Below, piece after piece: positions 50,881 to 59,131 of a DNA stretch of 64,000 bases. The notes below the pieces were generated by a model. It had not been told where the DNA came from. It did no database searches and saw only the letters and a program-made list of their open reading frames with translations. The stretch is from positions 62,001-126,000 of the forward strand of contig JBMYZL010000004.1 in the NCBI GenBank assembly GCA_049610385.1, written 5' to 3'. How positions within the stretch are numbered: position 1 is the first letter of the stretch; each line of letters opens with the position of its first letter. Origin of the DNA: JBMYZL01 sp049610385 (lineage in GTDB: Bacteria; Bacteroidota; Bacteroidia; Flavobacteriales_D; Sanyastnellaceae). The position numbers were made by a program, and so were the translations under genes.

Positions 50881-53469
50881 ATGCATGTACGCAAGTTTCA
50901 TTTTTGGTCTTTAGGGACCTTGTTTTTTGGACTCTTCCTGATGAGTCCCTCTGCACAGGCCCAGTTTTGGAAGAAAAAATCCAAGTCGGCAAAGCAGGCC
51001 ACCGAAAGTCGAACCCCAAAAAAAGATGGGCTGAAGTCCATTGATGAACTGACCTCAGCGAGTCAGATGTTTTCTGGACTTTTGAACCTCCATCAGGACA
51101 CCACCACTGGAAAATTGTGGGTTGAAATTCCCGACAGCATACTTGCACAAGAATTCATCTATTTCAGTTACATCGAGGACGGAGTCGCCGCCTCTGGAGC
51201 CACACGAGGAAATTACCGCGGTTCCAAAATCATCACATTCAACAAGCATTACAACCGGATTGAAGTACACGAGGAAAACACCAATTATCATTTTGACCCT
51301 GCAAGTCCTTTGGCCAAAGCAGCTGATGCCAACTTGAACACGCCCATATTGGCCAGTTTAAACATCGAGGGCATTTCCAAAGACAGCAGCACATATCTGG
51401 TCAATGGCAATGACCTGTTTTTGACCGAGCAGTTTCAAATGATCAAGCCTCCCTCCAGACCAGGGCGAAAAGGGGTCCTCGGCAAGTTGTCCAAGGACAA
51501 AACAAAAATTCATTCCCTCAAAAACTATCCCGAAAACACAGAAATCCAAGTGGATTATGTATACGACAACTCTGCCCCAGAAGCGGGTGGACCAGATGTT
51601 GTAGATGGTCGCTTCATCACTGTTCGATATCAGCACAGCCTCCTCGCCATGCCAGATGATGGATTCACGCCGCGGGCAGATGACCCACGATTGGGCTATT
51701 TCACCACTGAATTGGAGGACATGACGTCCTCAGCATCCACGCCTTGGCTGGACATGATTCACCGTTGGAGATTGGAAAAAAAAGACCCGGATTCAGCGCT
51801 TTCTGAACCGGTAAAACCCATCACATGGTGGGTCGAAAATACCACCCCTCTTGAATTCCGGGATTGGATTGTTTCCGGCGTCGAAAAATGGAACCAAGCC
51901 TTCGAATTGATTGGATTCAAAGATGCCGTGGTTGTCCGGATTCAACCAGACGATGCGGACTGGGATGCTGGGGATATCCGCTACAATGTCTTGCGTTGGA
52001 CTTCCTCCCCATCTCCCCGGTTCAGTGGATACGGCCCGAGTTTTGTCAATCCGCGAACGGGTGAAATCTTGGGCGCGGACATCATGTTGGAATGGGGTGG
52101 AATGGTCGGTCGCTTGTGGAAGTCCGACGTTTTCACCCAAGCTGGCATGGAAGACTGGAGCGCTCGCGAAGAACTGGCATGGGCCATGCACCGGTGCGAT
52201 GCTGGCCAACTCATGGCACGCAATACGTTGTTCGGGATGTCAGGCGCGAGGGTTCGGAACTTCACGGAAGCAGAATTTGAGCAGTTCACACGGGAAACAC
52301 TGCATCGACTGGTCCTCCATGAGGTGGGGCACACTTTGGGGCTGAGCCACAACATGCATGGTTCAACCTTGCATTCACCTGATGAATTGAAAAATTTACA
52401 AATCGTATCCGAAACAGGATTGTGCAACAGTGTGATGGACTACCCTGCCATCAATTTTCCGCTGAAGGCTGAGGATCAAACTCAATTCTATGATGACAAA
52501 CCCGGATTTTATGACAAGTGGGTGATTGCATACGGCTACATGCCCGAACAAGCTTCTCCAGAAGAAACAGCGGACGCATTGGAAAACATCCTGAGACGAT
52601 CTGTGGAGCCTGAATTGGTTTTCGGAAATGATGCCGATGACATGCGCCGGCCAGGTGGAGGAATGAATCCTGATGTGAACATTTACGATTTGTCGAATGA
52701 CCCAGTGGCATATGCCAGTGAGCGCTGTGAATTGGTGAACCAATTGTTGCCTGAATTGGCGGATGAGTATGGGAGTGGACGCGCGGAAGATTATCATGAG
52801 GTGCGCCGGGCTTACCTCACCTTGACTGGTGAGTATCGTACGCAATTGGGTGTCATGACGCGTCAAATTGGCGGCATTCGCTACAACCGAGCGGCTCCGG
52901 ACCAACAAACATCAGCTCCTCTTCAACCGGTTGATGAATCGGATCAACAAAAGGCGATGTTGGCCTTGGCCCAGTATGCCTTCGCACCTGATGCGTTTTC
53001 CAGTCACGCTGAAGTTGCTGGATACCTTCAAGAAAGACGACGCGGCTTTGGTTTCTTTTCTGAACCCGAAGATCCCAAACTGCATGCACGAATCCTGTCA
53101 AGCCAACAAAATGCATTGAGTCATTTGTTGCATCCGCGCGTTCTCCAGCGACTCGTTGATGGTTCGATGTACGGCAACACATACACCATTGATGAATTCA
53201 TGCCTGACCTCACGAATGCCATCTTCGAGGCAGATTTGCGAATTTCGGTCAACACGGTTCGTCAACAATTGCAGTTGGATTACATCAAACGACTGATGGC
53301 CTTTTCGGATGAAAAAAGCAGCCAAGGGGAATGGGCCAAGACCATGGCTCATGCCGAGTTGAAACGCATCCAACAACTCATGAAAACCCATGGCAGTCGA
53401 GGAGACCGATTGAGTCGAGCCCACAGGGCCCGAATTCAGGACATGATTGACATCTATTTTAAAGGCTGA
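50881..53469 (+). CDS. Zinc-dependent metalloprotease, DUF5117/DUF5118 family
   Basis: The 862-residue secreted protein has a signal peptide (FLMSPSAQAQ). An N-terminal DUF5118/DUF5117 region (LWVEIPDSILAQEFIYFSYI, VDGRFITVRYQHSLLAMPDD) precedes a metzincin-like catalytic domain with HEVGHTLGLSH: zinc ligands His480, His484 and His490, catalytic Glu481. The Met-turn candidate is SVMDYP. The C-terminal 350 residues are helical. Such proteases are common and often T9SS-linked in Bacteroidota; no sorting tail is evident here. The nearby inverted repeat suggests specific regulation. Confidence 0.9.
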   Translation: MHVRKFHFWSLGTLFFGLFLMSPSAQAQFWKKKSKSAKQATESRTPKKDGLKSIDELTSASQMFSGLLNLHQDTTTGKLWVEIPDSILAQEFIYFSYIEDGVAASGATRGNYRGSKIITFNKHYNRIEVHEENTNYHFDPASPLAKAADANLNTPILASLNIEGISKDSSTYLVNGNDLFLTEQFQMIKPPSRPGRKGVLGKLSKDKTKIHSLKNYPENTEIQVDYVYDNSAPEAGGPDVVDGRFITVRYQHSLLAMPDDGFTPRADDPRLGYFTTELEDMTSSASTPWLDMIHRWRLEKKDPDSALSEPVKPITWWVENTTPLEFRDWIVSGVEKWNQAFELIGFKDAVVVRIQPDDADWDAGDIRYNVLRWTSSPSPRFSGYGPSFVNPRTGEILGADIMLEWGGMVGRLWKSDVFTQAGMEDWSAREELAWAMHRCDAGQLMARNTLFGMSGARVRNFTEAEFEQFTRETLHRLVLHEVGHTLGLSHNMHGSTLHSPDELKNLQIVSETGLCNSVMDYPAINFPLKAEDQTQFYDDKPGFYDKWVIAYGYMPEQASPEETADALENILRRSVEPELVFGNDADDMRRPGGGMNPDVNIYDLSNDPVAYASERCELVNQLLPELADEYGSGRAEDYHEVRRAYLTLTGEYRTQLGVMTRQIGGIRYNRAAPDQQTSAPLQPVDESDQQKAMLALAQYAFAPDAFSSHAEVAGYLQERRRGFGFFSEPEDPKLHARILSSQQNALSHLLHPRVLQRLVDGSMYGNTYTIDEFMPDLTNAIFEADLRISVNTVRQQLQLDYIKRLMAFSDEKSSQGEWAKTMAHAELKRIQQLMKTHGSRGDRLSRAHRARIQDMIDIYFKG

Positions 53470-53482
53470 AGACCCCGCATTC

Positions 53483-53950
53483 TCAATCGGCTTTTGGAAA
53501 CAGCGTTCTCAGACGCTCTGCGCGGAAGGCGAATATGGCATCGACTTGCCGTTTGACCCACCATCCAATGAGGAAGTGCCCGAATATGCCCCCGGGCACG
53601 GCGTAATGCAGAACATCTGTGATTTCGACTGCATTCGGTCCCTTGGCTTCGAAGCGATGAAGGTGGTGCCACAAAGCGTAAGGACCAGAAAGTTGGTTAT
53701 CCACAAAGTACACACCCTCCTCCACGTGAACAATTTCTGTGGTCCAACGCATGGGCCAACCGAACAGTGGAGAAATTTTGTAGGTCAAAATTTGACCTGA
53801 ATAAACCGGTTCACTGTCTCCTGTAAGTGGAGTGAATCCCATAGAGGTGGGCGTGATTTTCTGCAAATTTTTGGGTTGGCTGAAAAACCGCCATGCGTCA
53901 GCTGCAGAGATGGGCAAGACTTGTCGTTCCGTTCTTCGAATCATTCGCAT
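53483..53950 (-). CDS. SRPBCC family ligand-binding protein
   Basis: The 155-residue START/SRPBCC-fold protein reads RRTERQVLPISAADAWRFFS, PKNLQKITPTSMGF, SPLFGWPMRWTTEIVHVEEG and SGPYALWHHLHRFE. This is the typical helix-grip pattern of the COG4276-like group in Bacteroidota, whose ligand is unknown. The frame is open to 54019, but that start lies inside an intrinsic terminator hairpin, so ATG 53950 (or 53944) is chosen. It is convergent with the metalloprotease gene, 13 bases apart. Confidence 0.82.
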   Translation of the reverse strand: MRMIRRTERQVLPISAADAWRFFSQPKNLQKITPTSMGFTPLTGDSEPVYSGQILTYKISPLFGWPMRWTTEIVHVEEGVYFVDNQLSGPYALWHHLHRFEAKGPNAVEITDVLHYAVPGGIFGHFLIGWWVKRQVDAIFAFRAERLRTLFPKAD

Positions 53951-53981
53951 GAGATGAAGACCGCGTTCGCCCGCAAAAGGT

Positions 53982-54050
53982 TCAAAAAAATGAAGCACCC
54001 GCCGTTGCAGGTGCTTCACTACGATTCACAACTAGGTCCTCCTTGAACAT
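53982..54050 (-). CDS. Possible 22-codon (or 15-codon) ORF with a perfect Shine-Dalgarno
   Basis: ATG 54050 opens a 22-codon frame MFKEDLVVNRSEAPATAGAS plus FF. Within it AAGGAGG (54044-54038) lies eight bases before an in-frame GTG at 54029, giving a 15-residue version. The last codons coincide with the terminator hairpin and T-tract, and the stop TGA follows the T run directly. Shine-Dalgarno sequences this good are rare in Bacteroidota. It may be a leader peptide, a toxin-like peptide or a chance frame in a small RNA. Confidence 0.3.
   Translation of the reverse strand: MFKEDLVVNRSEAPATAGASFF
53984..54018 (-). terminator. Rho-independent terminator
   Basis: The minus strand forms a 9-bp stem (TGAAGCACC with GGTGCTTCA, 54018-54010 and 53999-53991) with a 10-base loop, followed directly by TTTTTTT (53990-53984). 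There is no T-tract on the plus side, so it acts on minus-strand transcription from the AT-rich spacer. It lies upstream of the SRPBCC gene and would end a transcript of about 80 bases. Confidence 0.7.
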
Positions 54051-54062
54051 AAGTTCACTGAC
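53984..54062 (-). ncRNA. Candidate small minus-strand transcript
   Basis: A TATATTCG box (54076-54069, minus strand) and the terminator at 53984-54018 bracket about 80 bases that contain AAGGAGG. The preceding spacer to 54177 is strikingly AT-rich compared with the rest of the window. No known RNA family is recognised; the 5' end is a guess. Confidence 0.35.
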
Positions 54063-54164
54063 CCAATACGAATATAACAAATATTTAGATATAACACATA
54101 TTTATCTCGTCTAACTATTACTTACCGTCGTCAAAAACCCAGTTTATCATTTCTACGCCGTGCC

Positions 54165-54172
54165 TAACTTCG
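54165..54172 (+). promoter_or_regulatory. -7 element of the LysM/transglycosylase-like gene (TAACTTCG)
   Basis: TAACTTCG ends five bases before ATG 54178 and therefore decides the start against the in-frame GTG at 54160. Confidence 0.4.
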
Positions 54173-54177
54173 CAGTG

Positions 54178-55302
54178 ATGATCTGGCAGGTGATTCGCAC
54201 AACTTCTTTGATCTTTGCTGCACTGTATGCATTGACGTTTCATGGGCAAGCTGATTTCCAACACTATACACGGTTGTTTGAAGCACGGTGGACACTTCAA
54301 GATTTGCCCACCGAATTCCATCAAACACGAGCCATAAAACCCCTACTGAAGAATACGATACTGGCTCCAGATGAATTGGAATTGGCTTTTGAACCTTGGA
54401 ATGATCAAGATTCCATGGAAAACGTCGTGATGCAGTGGTATCTGAGGGACAACATGCGCAATTTTCAGCGCATGGGATGGCTCTACGATGGTTTTGGTCA
54501 TCCGCTCAGGTCAGAGCTTGAGAAACGCAACCTGCCAATTGCCTTTGCCTGCCTCCCGCTGATGCTGACTGCGGGAGACGCCAGTTATGTGGGACCAGGT
54601 GGACGGGCGGGTCTTTGGGCTTTGTCGACATCTGAAATTGAGGGGAATTCGACGAATTCCATGGATCGACGCCATTTGATTGAGTGGTCCAATCAATTTG
54701 CATTGGATCGATTGGAAGCCATTCATACTCAATACCCGGAAGACCCATTGATGGTTTTGTGGACCTATCTGCATCGCGGTGAACACCCCCTGGGTTCAAC
54801 TCCACCGGAACCAGGCGTTTCTTCTGCTTTTGATGCATGGATTACCTTGTTTCGTGTCACTGCACGTTTGCTTGAAAATTTCAATCGTCCTTCCGCTAGA
54901 GGTGAATGGATCTTGATGTGGTCGAGTTGGGAGACCGTGTCGTGCCCAGGTCACATTTCAAGGTCCTTTCTGCGAAAACACATGGGTTGGAACCGCAGAG
55001 ATCAACAAACGTGGATGCCAGCCATCATAACCATGGATTGGGACTGCGACATTTGGGAACAAACCGAATTGTCCTTGCCACCACATTTGGCAGCACGATG
55101 GAATTCCATTCAATGGCCGCTGAACAAAGACGACATTCATTCGGATTGGGTACCCATAGAGCATGTTGTTCAACCCGGTGAAACGCTGGGCAGCATCGCC
55201 AGACTGCACGGTGTTTCGCTCACCGAAATCATCGACTGGAATGGCCTGGAAAACACAGCGCTTCAAGCCGATCAAACCCTTTATATCCACGCTCTGAGAT
55301 GA
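54178..55302 (+). CDS. Secreted LysM protein with degenerate lytic-transglycosylase (MltD-like) domain
   Basis: The 374-residue protein has a signal peptide (MIWQVIRTTSLIFAALYALT...HGQA). About residues 90-260 resemble an SLT/MltD fold (LPIAFACLPLMLTAGDASYVGPGGRAGLWALSTSE; compare the family block L-P-L-x-E-S-x-F...A-G-L-W). The position of the catalytic glutamate is occupied by Leu or Thr, so it is probably not a lytic enzyme. A LysM domain ends the protein (about 330-374, HVVQPGETLGSIARLHGVSL, DWNGLENTALQADQTLYI), which should bind peptidoglycan. It overlaps the SGNH gene by four bases, so it likely anchors or guides that enzyme at the cell wall. Annotating it as active MltD would be wrong. 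Confidence 0.78.
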   Translation: MIWQVIRTTSLIFAALYALTFHGQADFQHYTRLFEARWTLQDLPTEFHQTRAIKPLLKNTILAPDELELAFEPWNDQDSMENVVMQWYLRDNMRNFQRMGWLYDGFGHPLRSELEKRNLPIAFACLPLMLTAGDASYVGPGGRAGLWALSTSEIEGNSTNSMDRRHLIEWSNQFALDRLEAIHTQYPEDPLMVLWTYLHRGEHPLGSTPPEPGVSSAFDAWITLFRVTARLLENFNRPSARGEWILMWSSWETVSCPGHISRSFLRKHMGWNRRDQQTWMPAIITMDWDCDIWEQTELSLPPHLAARWNSIQWPLNKDDIHSDWVPIEHVVQPGETLGSIARLHGVSLTEIIDWNGLENTALQADQTLYIHALR

Positions 55303-56813
55303 ACCCACAGCATCCTCGTGGCGCCAGGAAAGCGGCAATTTTCATGGCTTCAGTCGCAGCCGGTTGGCTGGGTTTGCTGGCCATGTTGCCGAATGGTCTG
55401 GATGTGGAATGGCAAGGAGTTCGTTTCCTGTCTTTCCCCAGTTGGGCCCAATGGTGGCGTCCATCAGAACCTGTCATGACGGCCCAAGCCGCAGAAGAAT
55501 GGGTTGAAAAACTTGAAGTCCTCTCGGCAGATGATGTCACATTCGATGCGGCCGTGAGTTCCATTTCCAGCAGCTCTTCTTTGGATTCCACATCGAGCTC
55601 GTCTGCAGGGGAATCGACCCATTTGAAATCATCAGTTGCCGTCCGTGGTTCTGATTCGATTCCCTTCTTGATCGCCGATGTTGTGGCCAGGGATGCCATG
55701 TTGAATTTCTTTCGCTTGTGCGCAGACACGACAGGCGATTTGGTGAATGGCAAGCCGATACATGTATTTCATTTTGGTGATAGCCAAATTGAAGGGGATC
55801 GATTCACATCCATCATTCGAGAGGAATTCCAAAGCCATTTTGGAGGCTCTGGTCCGGGGTGGCTGGGCGTTTCTCCACCTTCACCCTCTATGACCGTGAA
55901 TTTGACAGTTTCAGACCCCAAGTTGTGGCGACGAGAAACGCGATTCATGACCCCGGACTCCTTGATTGATGATGAACGATTCGGTTGGCTCGCATCCCGA
56001 AGTTCATGCGACTCCTCTGGAACCATTCAAGTTCGAGTGCACCCTCGGGCCTCGCTTGGGGCGCGTTCATGGGACCGCTTCGAATTGCAATTGGATTCAT
56101 CCAGTCAACCCCTCCCGATTCAATGGCAAACCGCTAACAGTGCGATATGGCATGACACCCTCATTCCGCCATCTGCGGAAGTCCGCAAGGTGGTCTGGCG
56201 GGAAGATTCACTGCCTATGCCTGCCCTGTTGGAATTTCCGACTGGCATGAATCATTTGTTGGGCGCTGGCTTGTGGAGTCAAGAACCCGGAGTAATTGTA
56301 CACAACATTCCCATGCGAGGGAGCTCGGGCACCCTGTTTCGAAAGCTCGATGCGGATGTCCTGGCCCAGCAGGCGCAGTCTTGCCCGGCACATTTGGTCA
56401 TTCTGCAGTATGGGGGAAATGCCGTTCCTTATTTGCAGGATGTGGGAGCAGCCGAGCGGTACGGCAGGTGGTTCAGCCGCAACATTCAACGAATTCGGGA
56501 ATTGATGCCCCAAGCCGCATTCGTCATCATCTCCAACGCTGATATGGCAGAAAATGTCGAAGGTCAGTGGCTCACCAAACCCATGGTGGCCCCCATGAGG
56601 GACGCCTTGCTGAGGGTCGCTGAGCGTGAACATGCCGTTTTCTTCGATTTGTTCGAAGCCATGGGAGGACATCACAGCATGGCCGGTTGGGTGCAAACCG
56701 ATCCACCACTTGCAGGCGCAGACCACATCCATTTCACTCGGCGCGGCTCGAATGTCCTCGCCCGGTTGTTCATGGAGTCGCTTTTCCAGCTTCAAAATAA
56801 TGCCCATGATTGA
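55299..56813 (+). CDS. SGNH/GDSL hydrolase, membrane-anchored (acyltransferase partner)
   Basis: The 504-residue protein has one N-terminal membrane segment (about 12-30) and a serine-rich linker (about 85-105, with runs of Ser). Its SGNH domain has block I FHFGDSQIEGDR with the nucleophile Ser, block III QYGGNAV (G-x-N) and block V ADHIHFTRRG (D-x-x-H). The next gene is an MBOAT acyltransferase, the pairing seen in alginate and peptidoglycan O-acetylation (AlgI with AlgJ/X, PatA with PatB), so this is likely the periplasmic O-acetyltransferase or esterase of such a pair. The insert between blocks I and III (about residues 185-310) is large and beta-rich, perhaps a carbohydrate-binding part. 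It overlaps both neighbours. Confidence 0.83.
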   Translation: MNPQHPRGARKAAIFMASVAAGWLGLLAMLPNGLDVEWQGVRFLSFPSWAQWWRPSEPVMTAQAAEEWVEKLEVLSADDVTFDAAVSSISSSSSLDSTSSSSAGESTHLKSSVAVRGSDSIPFLIADVVARDAMLNFFRLCADTTGDLVNGKPIHVFHFGDSQIEGDRFTSIIREEFQSHFGGSGPGWLGVSPPSPSMTVNLTVSDPKLWRRETRFMTPDSLIDDERFGWLASRSSCDSSGTIQVRVHPRASLGARSWDRFELQLDSSSQPLPIQWQTANSAIWHDTLIPPSAEVRKVVWREDSLPMPALLEFPTGMNHLLGAGLWSQEPGVIVHNIPMRGSSGTLFRKLDADVLAQQAQSCPAHLVILQYGGNAVPYLQDVGAAERYGRWFSRNIQRIRELMPQAAFVIISNADMAENVEGQWLTKPMVAPMRDALLRVAEREHAVFFDLFEAMGGHHSMAGWVQTDPPLAGADHIHFTRRGSNVLARLFMESLFQLQNNAHD

Positions 56814-58509
56814 AGCCTTTGATCTCGAAAGCATCTGGTCAGTTCTTCAAGGACCGAATGCCCCTTGGAGCTTCACGCATTTGGGGTTCTGGTGTTTTTT
56901 CTTCGTCGTGTTGTTGATTCAATCAGGGCTTGAGCGCCGACAAGCATGGAGAAACCTGTTTTTGTTTTTGGTGAGTTTGTGGTTTTATTGGAAAACCAGC
57001 GGTTGGTTCTTCACCTTGCTGCTCGCATCCACTGGAATCGGATATGTCTTGGGGAACCAAATCCATGCCTGTGAAGGTCAGCGCCGAAAACAGTGGCTTG
57101 CTTTGGCCATTGCTTTGAATTTGAGTTTCCTTCTGTTTTTCAAATACGCCTATTTCTTCACCGAAAGTTTTCAAGCGCTTACTGGAATTGGGTTCCGCTT
57201 GGTCAATCCAATCGCTCAAGCGTCCAACCAATGGTTCGGCACCCACTTCACAGCTGACCGCATTTTGCTGCCCATAGGCATATCATTCTACACGTTTCAG
57301 ACCATCTCATATGCTGTAGATATTCATCGCAGGGAGGTTAACCCTGCAAAGCGACTGGTGGATTATGGGTTCTTTGTCAGCTTTTTCCCCCAACTTGTCG
57401 CTGGTCCCATTGTCCGGGCCAAGCACTTCCTCCCTCAACTCCACAAGCCATCGGTTGTCTCCAAGACTGCTTTTGGATTGGCCTTGTTCTGGATTCTCAA
57501 CGGACTCATCAAAAAAATCTGGCTGGGTGATGGGCTGGCCCTGATGTTGGTGGATCGGGTCTTCGCCAACCCCACCAGCTTCACCTCCATCGAAAACCTT
57601 TGGGCACTATACGGTTACAGCTTGCAGGTCTATGCAGATTTCAGCGGATACACTGACATCGCCACTGGCATTGCCTTGTTGCTGGGTTTCCACCTGCCCC
57701 AAAACTTCAATTCGCCATACAAGGCCCAGCATTTGGGCGATTTTTGGCGGCGATGGCACATGAGTTTGTCGGGCTGGCTGAAGGATTACCTGTACATCCC
57801 CATGGGCGGAAACCGTCAAGGATCGACCTTCACCTGGGTGGCCTTGGGCTTCGTTGTCATCTTCTTGGTGCTCTTGTTGCCCAACCTTGGAGGCTGGTTG
57901 GTCGCTGGAGGCGTCGCCTTGTTGTGGTGGGCTGTCTCCATGCAATTCAAAGGATTGGGACGTTGGACTGTGACCACAATCAACTTGATGCTGACCATGC
58001 TCATCGGCGGCTTATGGCATGGTGCCTCGTGGAATTTTGTGGTGTGGGGCGGATTGAATGGTGTTGGGTTGGTCGTTGCCAAATTTTGGCGACAATTGAA
58101 TCCCTTCAAAGGCAAAGCGCCTTGGTTGGGCATCATGCTCACCTTCCATTTTGTGACGTTCACCCGGATTTGGTTCCGGACGAGCAGTGTGACGACCTGG
58201 GACGCTTTGGGGGAAAACCATGACTTGTGGTCTGAGTGGATTTCGGCCAATGAAATGGTTCAAGCCCTCATGCATCCCATGCCATGGTCGTTGATGCAGG
58301 ACTTGGCTTTCGCTTACGCCACGCCGTTGTTCATCATGGTGGTTGGTTTCGGGGTTCATGGACTTCCCGAAAAATGGAAACGACGCTATCGGTTGTCTTT
58401 TGCCAAATCGCCCGGGTGGATGCAATGGATTACCTGCATCGCGGTCGGTGGCTTGCTCTGGGAACGCTTGTCCTCAGGCAGCGCACCCTTCATCTACTTT
58501 CAATTCTGA
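56800..58509 (+). CDS. MBOAT family O-acyltransferase (AlgI/DltB-like)
   Basis: The 569-residue protein has about ten membrane segments. Conserved MBOAT blocks are RILLPIGISFYTFQTISYAVDIHRR, FFPQLVAGPIVRA, YADFSGYTDIATGIALLLGF, FWRRWHMSLSGWLKDYLYIP (catalytic-channel His) and GGLWHGASWNFVVWG, with the active-site His at about residue 407. It should pass acetyl groups from cytoplasmic acetyl-CoA across the membrane to the SGNH partner encoded upstream, which acetylates a surface or wall glycan. ATG 56806 is an alternative start. It overlaps the SGNH gene and ends tail to tail, 10 bases overlapping, with a small lipoprotein gene. Confidence 0.93.
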   Translation: MPMIEAFDLESIWSVLQGPNAPWSFTHLGFWCFFFVVLLIQSGLERRQAWRNLFLFLVSLWFYWKTSGWFFTLLLASTGIGYVLGNQIHACEGQRRKQWLALAIALNLSFLLFFKYAYFFTESFQALTGIGFRLVNPIAQASNQWFGTHFTADRILLPIGISFYTFQTISYAVDIHRREVNPAKRLVDYGFFVSFFPQLVAGPIVRAKHFLPQLHKPSVVSKTAFGLALFWILNGLIKKIWLGDGLALMLVDRVFANPTSFTSIENLWALYGYSLQVYADFSGYTDIATGIALLLGFHLPQNFNSPYKAQHLGDFWRRWHMSLSGWLKDYLYIPMGGNRQGSTFTWVALGFVVIFLVLLLPNLGGWLVAGGVALLWWAVSMQFKGLGRWTVTTINLMLTMLIGGLWHGASWNFVVWGGLNGVGLVVAKFWRQLNPFKGKAPWLGIMLTFHFVTFTRIWFRTSSVTTWDALGENHDLWSEWISANEMVQALMHPMPWSLMQDLAFAYATPLFIMVVGFGVHGLPEKWKRRYRLSFAKSPGWMQWITCIAVGGLLWERLSSGSAPFIYFQF

Positions 58510-58703
58510 GCCACCTCACCTTCCTGAGCCCACTCCAAATCTCCAGACTGATAAGCGCTGCAACTGGGTTTTCTGGACGTACAACTGGCCAACAGCACGG
58601 TGGTGGCAAGAAGCACAGCGAATGCTGCAAAACGAGACGATATCGAGAAGGTCGTGGAGGTTGAGGTTGTGCTCATGATCGGCGATGGGTTGTAGTTGGG
58701 CAT
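58500..58703 (-). CDS. Small lipoprotein, unknown function
   Basis: This is a 67-residue protein from ATG 58703 (MPNYNPSPIMSTTS...). It has a Thr/Ser-rich start, a hydrophobic segment AAFAVLLATTVLLASC with a lipobox Cys, and a short mature part containing CTSRKPSCSAYQSGDLEW. A TATTTTTG box nine bases before ATG 58703 supports this start over 58766 and 58676. Similar Cys-x(5-6)-Cys-SAY lipoproteins are common in Flavobacteriia, but I know no function. Confidence 0.65.
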   Translation of the reverse strand: MPNYNPSPIMSTTSTSTTFSISSRFAAFAVLLATTVLLASCTSRKPSCSAYQSGDLEWAQEGEVAQN

Positions 58704-58712
58704 GGTAGCCTT

Positions 58713-58720
58713 CAAAAATA
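58713..58720 (-). promoter_or_regulatory. -7 element of the small lipoprotein gene (TATTTTTG)
   Basis: TATTTTTG on the minus strand, an exact TAnnTTTG match, ends nine bases before ATG 58703. Confidence 0.45.
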
Positions 58721-58738
58721 ACGAAACTTCCCTTGGAT

Positions 58739-58746
58739 TAATTTTG
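58739..58746 (+). promoter_or_regulatory. -7 element of the membrane protein gene at 58754 (TAATTTTG)
   Basis: TAATTTTG, an exact TAnnTTTG match, ends seven bases before ATG 58754 and is back to back with the promoter of the divergent lipoprotein gene. Confidence 0.45.
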
Positions 58747-58753
58747 TGCATAC

Positions 58754-59098
58754 ATGAAGGAATCAACCGCGACTTCTGGAAAAGAGTTGGATCAATGGCT
58801 AATCCAACTGTGCTTTGTCCTGCTCTTTGCCCTCAATGCCCTTTTCCTATGGACCACATTCGCCCCCAAATTTGACATCATCACATGGCTCGATGACCTC
58901 ATCGGAGCCCAGCGAGCTGTGGTCATGATTGTTGAGTTGCTGGGCACAGCCGTCCTGTTTGTAGACATGGTGACACGATTTGACGAACTCCATCCCAAAC
59001 GACAAAAAGCACATGTGGCCGCCGTTGCTTTTTTCGGCGTTTGCTGGATTTTCCAATTGTTCGTTTACTTCCTGGATTCTGCCTTGTCGATGACGTAA
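58754..59098 (+). CDS. Three-helix membrane protein, unknown function
   Basis: The 114-residue protein has three hydrophobic segments at about 15-36, 55-73 and 87-107 and charged loops DDLIGAQRA and RFDELHPKRQKAH. I do not recognise the family. It has its own promoter and no cotranscribed neighbour; the next gene is convergent, 33 bases away. Confidence 0.65.
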   Translation: MKESTATSGKELDQWLIQLCFVLLFALNALFLWTTFAPKFDIITWLDDLIGAQRAVVMIVELLGTAVLFVDMVTRFDELHPKRQKAHVAAVAFFGVCWIFQLFVYFLDSALSMT

Positions 59099-59131
59099 AT
59101 CGCAGATTTGGTCTGCAATCACTCAGCACAA

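Noticed and set aside
53951..54019. Upstream start (54019) for the SRPBCC protein
   Set aside because: The codons lie within the intrinsic terminator hairpin and T-tract and add no family-like sequence.
54018..54050. Resemblance of GGTCCTCCTTG (plus strand, 54035-54045) to the 3' end of 16S rRNA
   Set aside because: Only the CCTCCTT core matches and no other rRNA sequence is present; it is simply the complement of the Shine-Dalgarno sequence.
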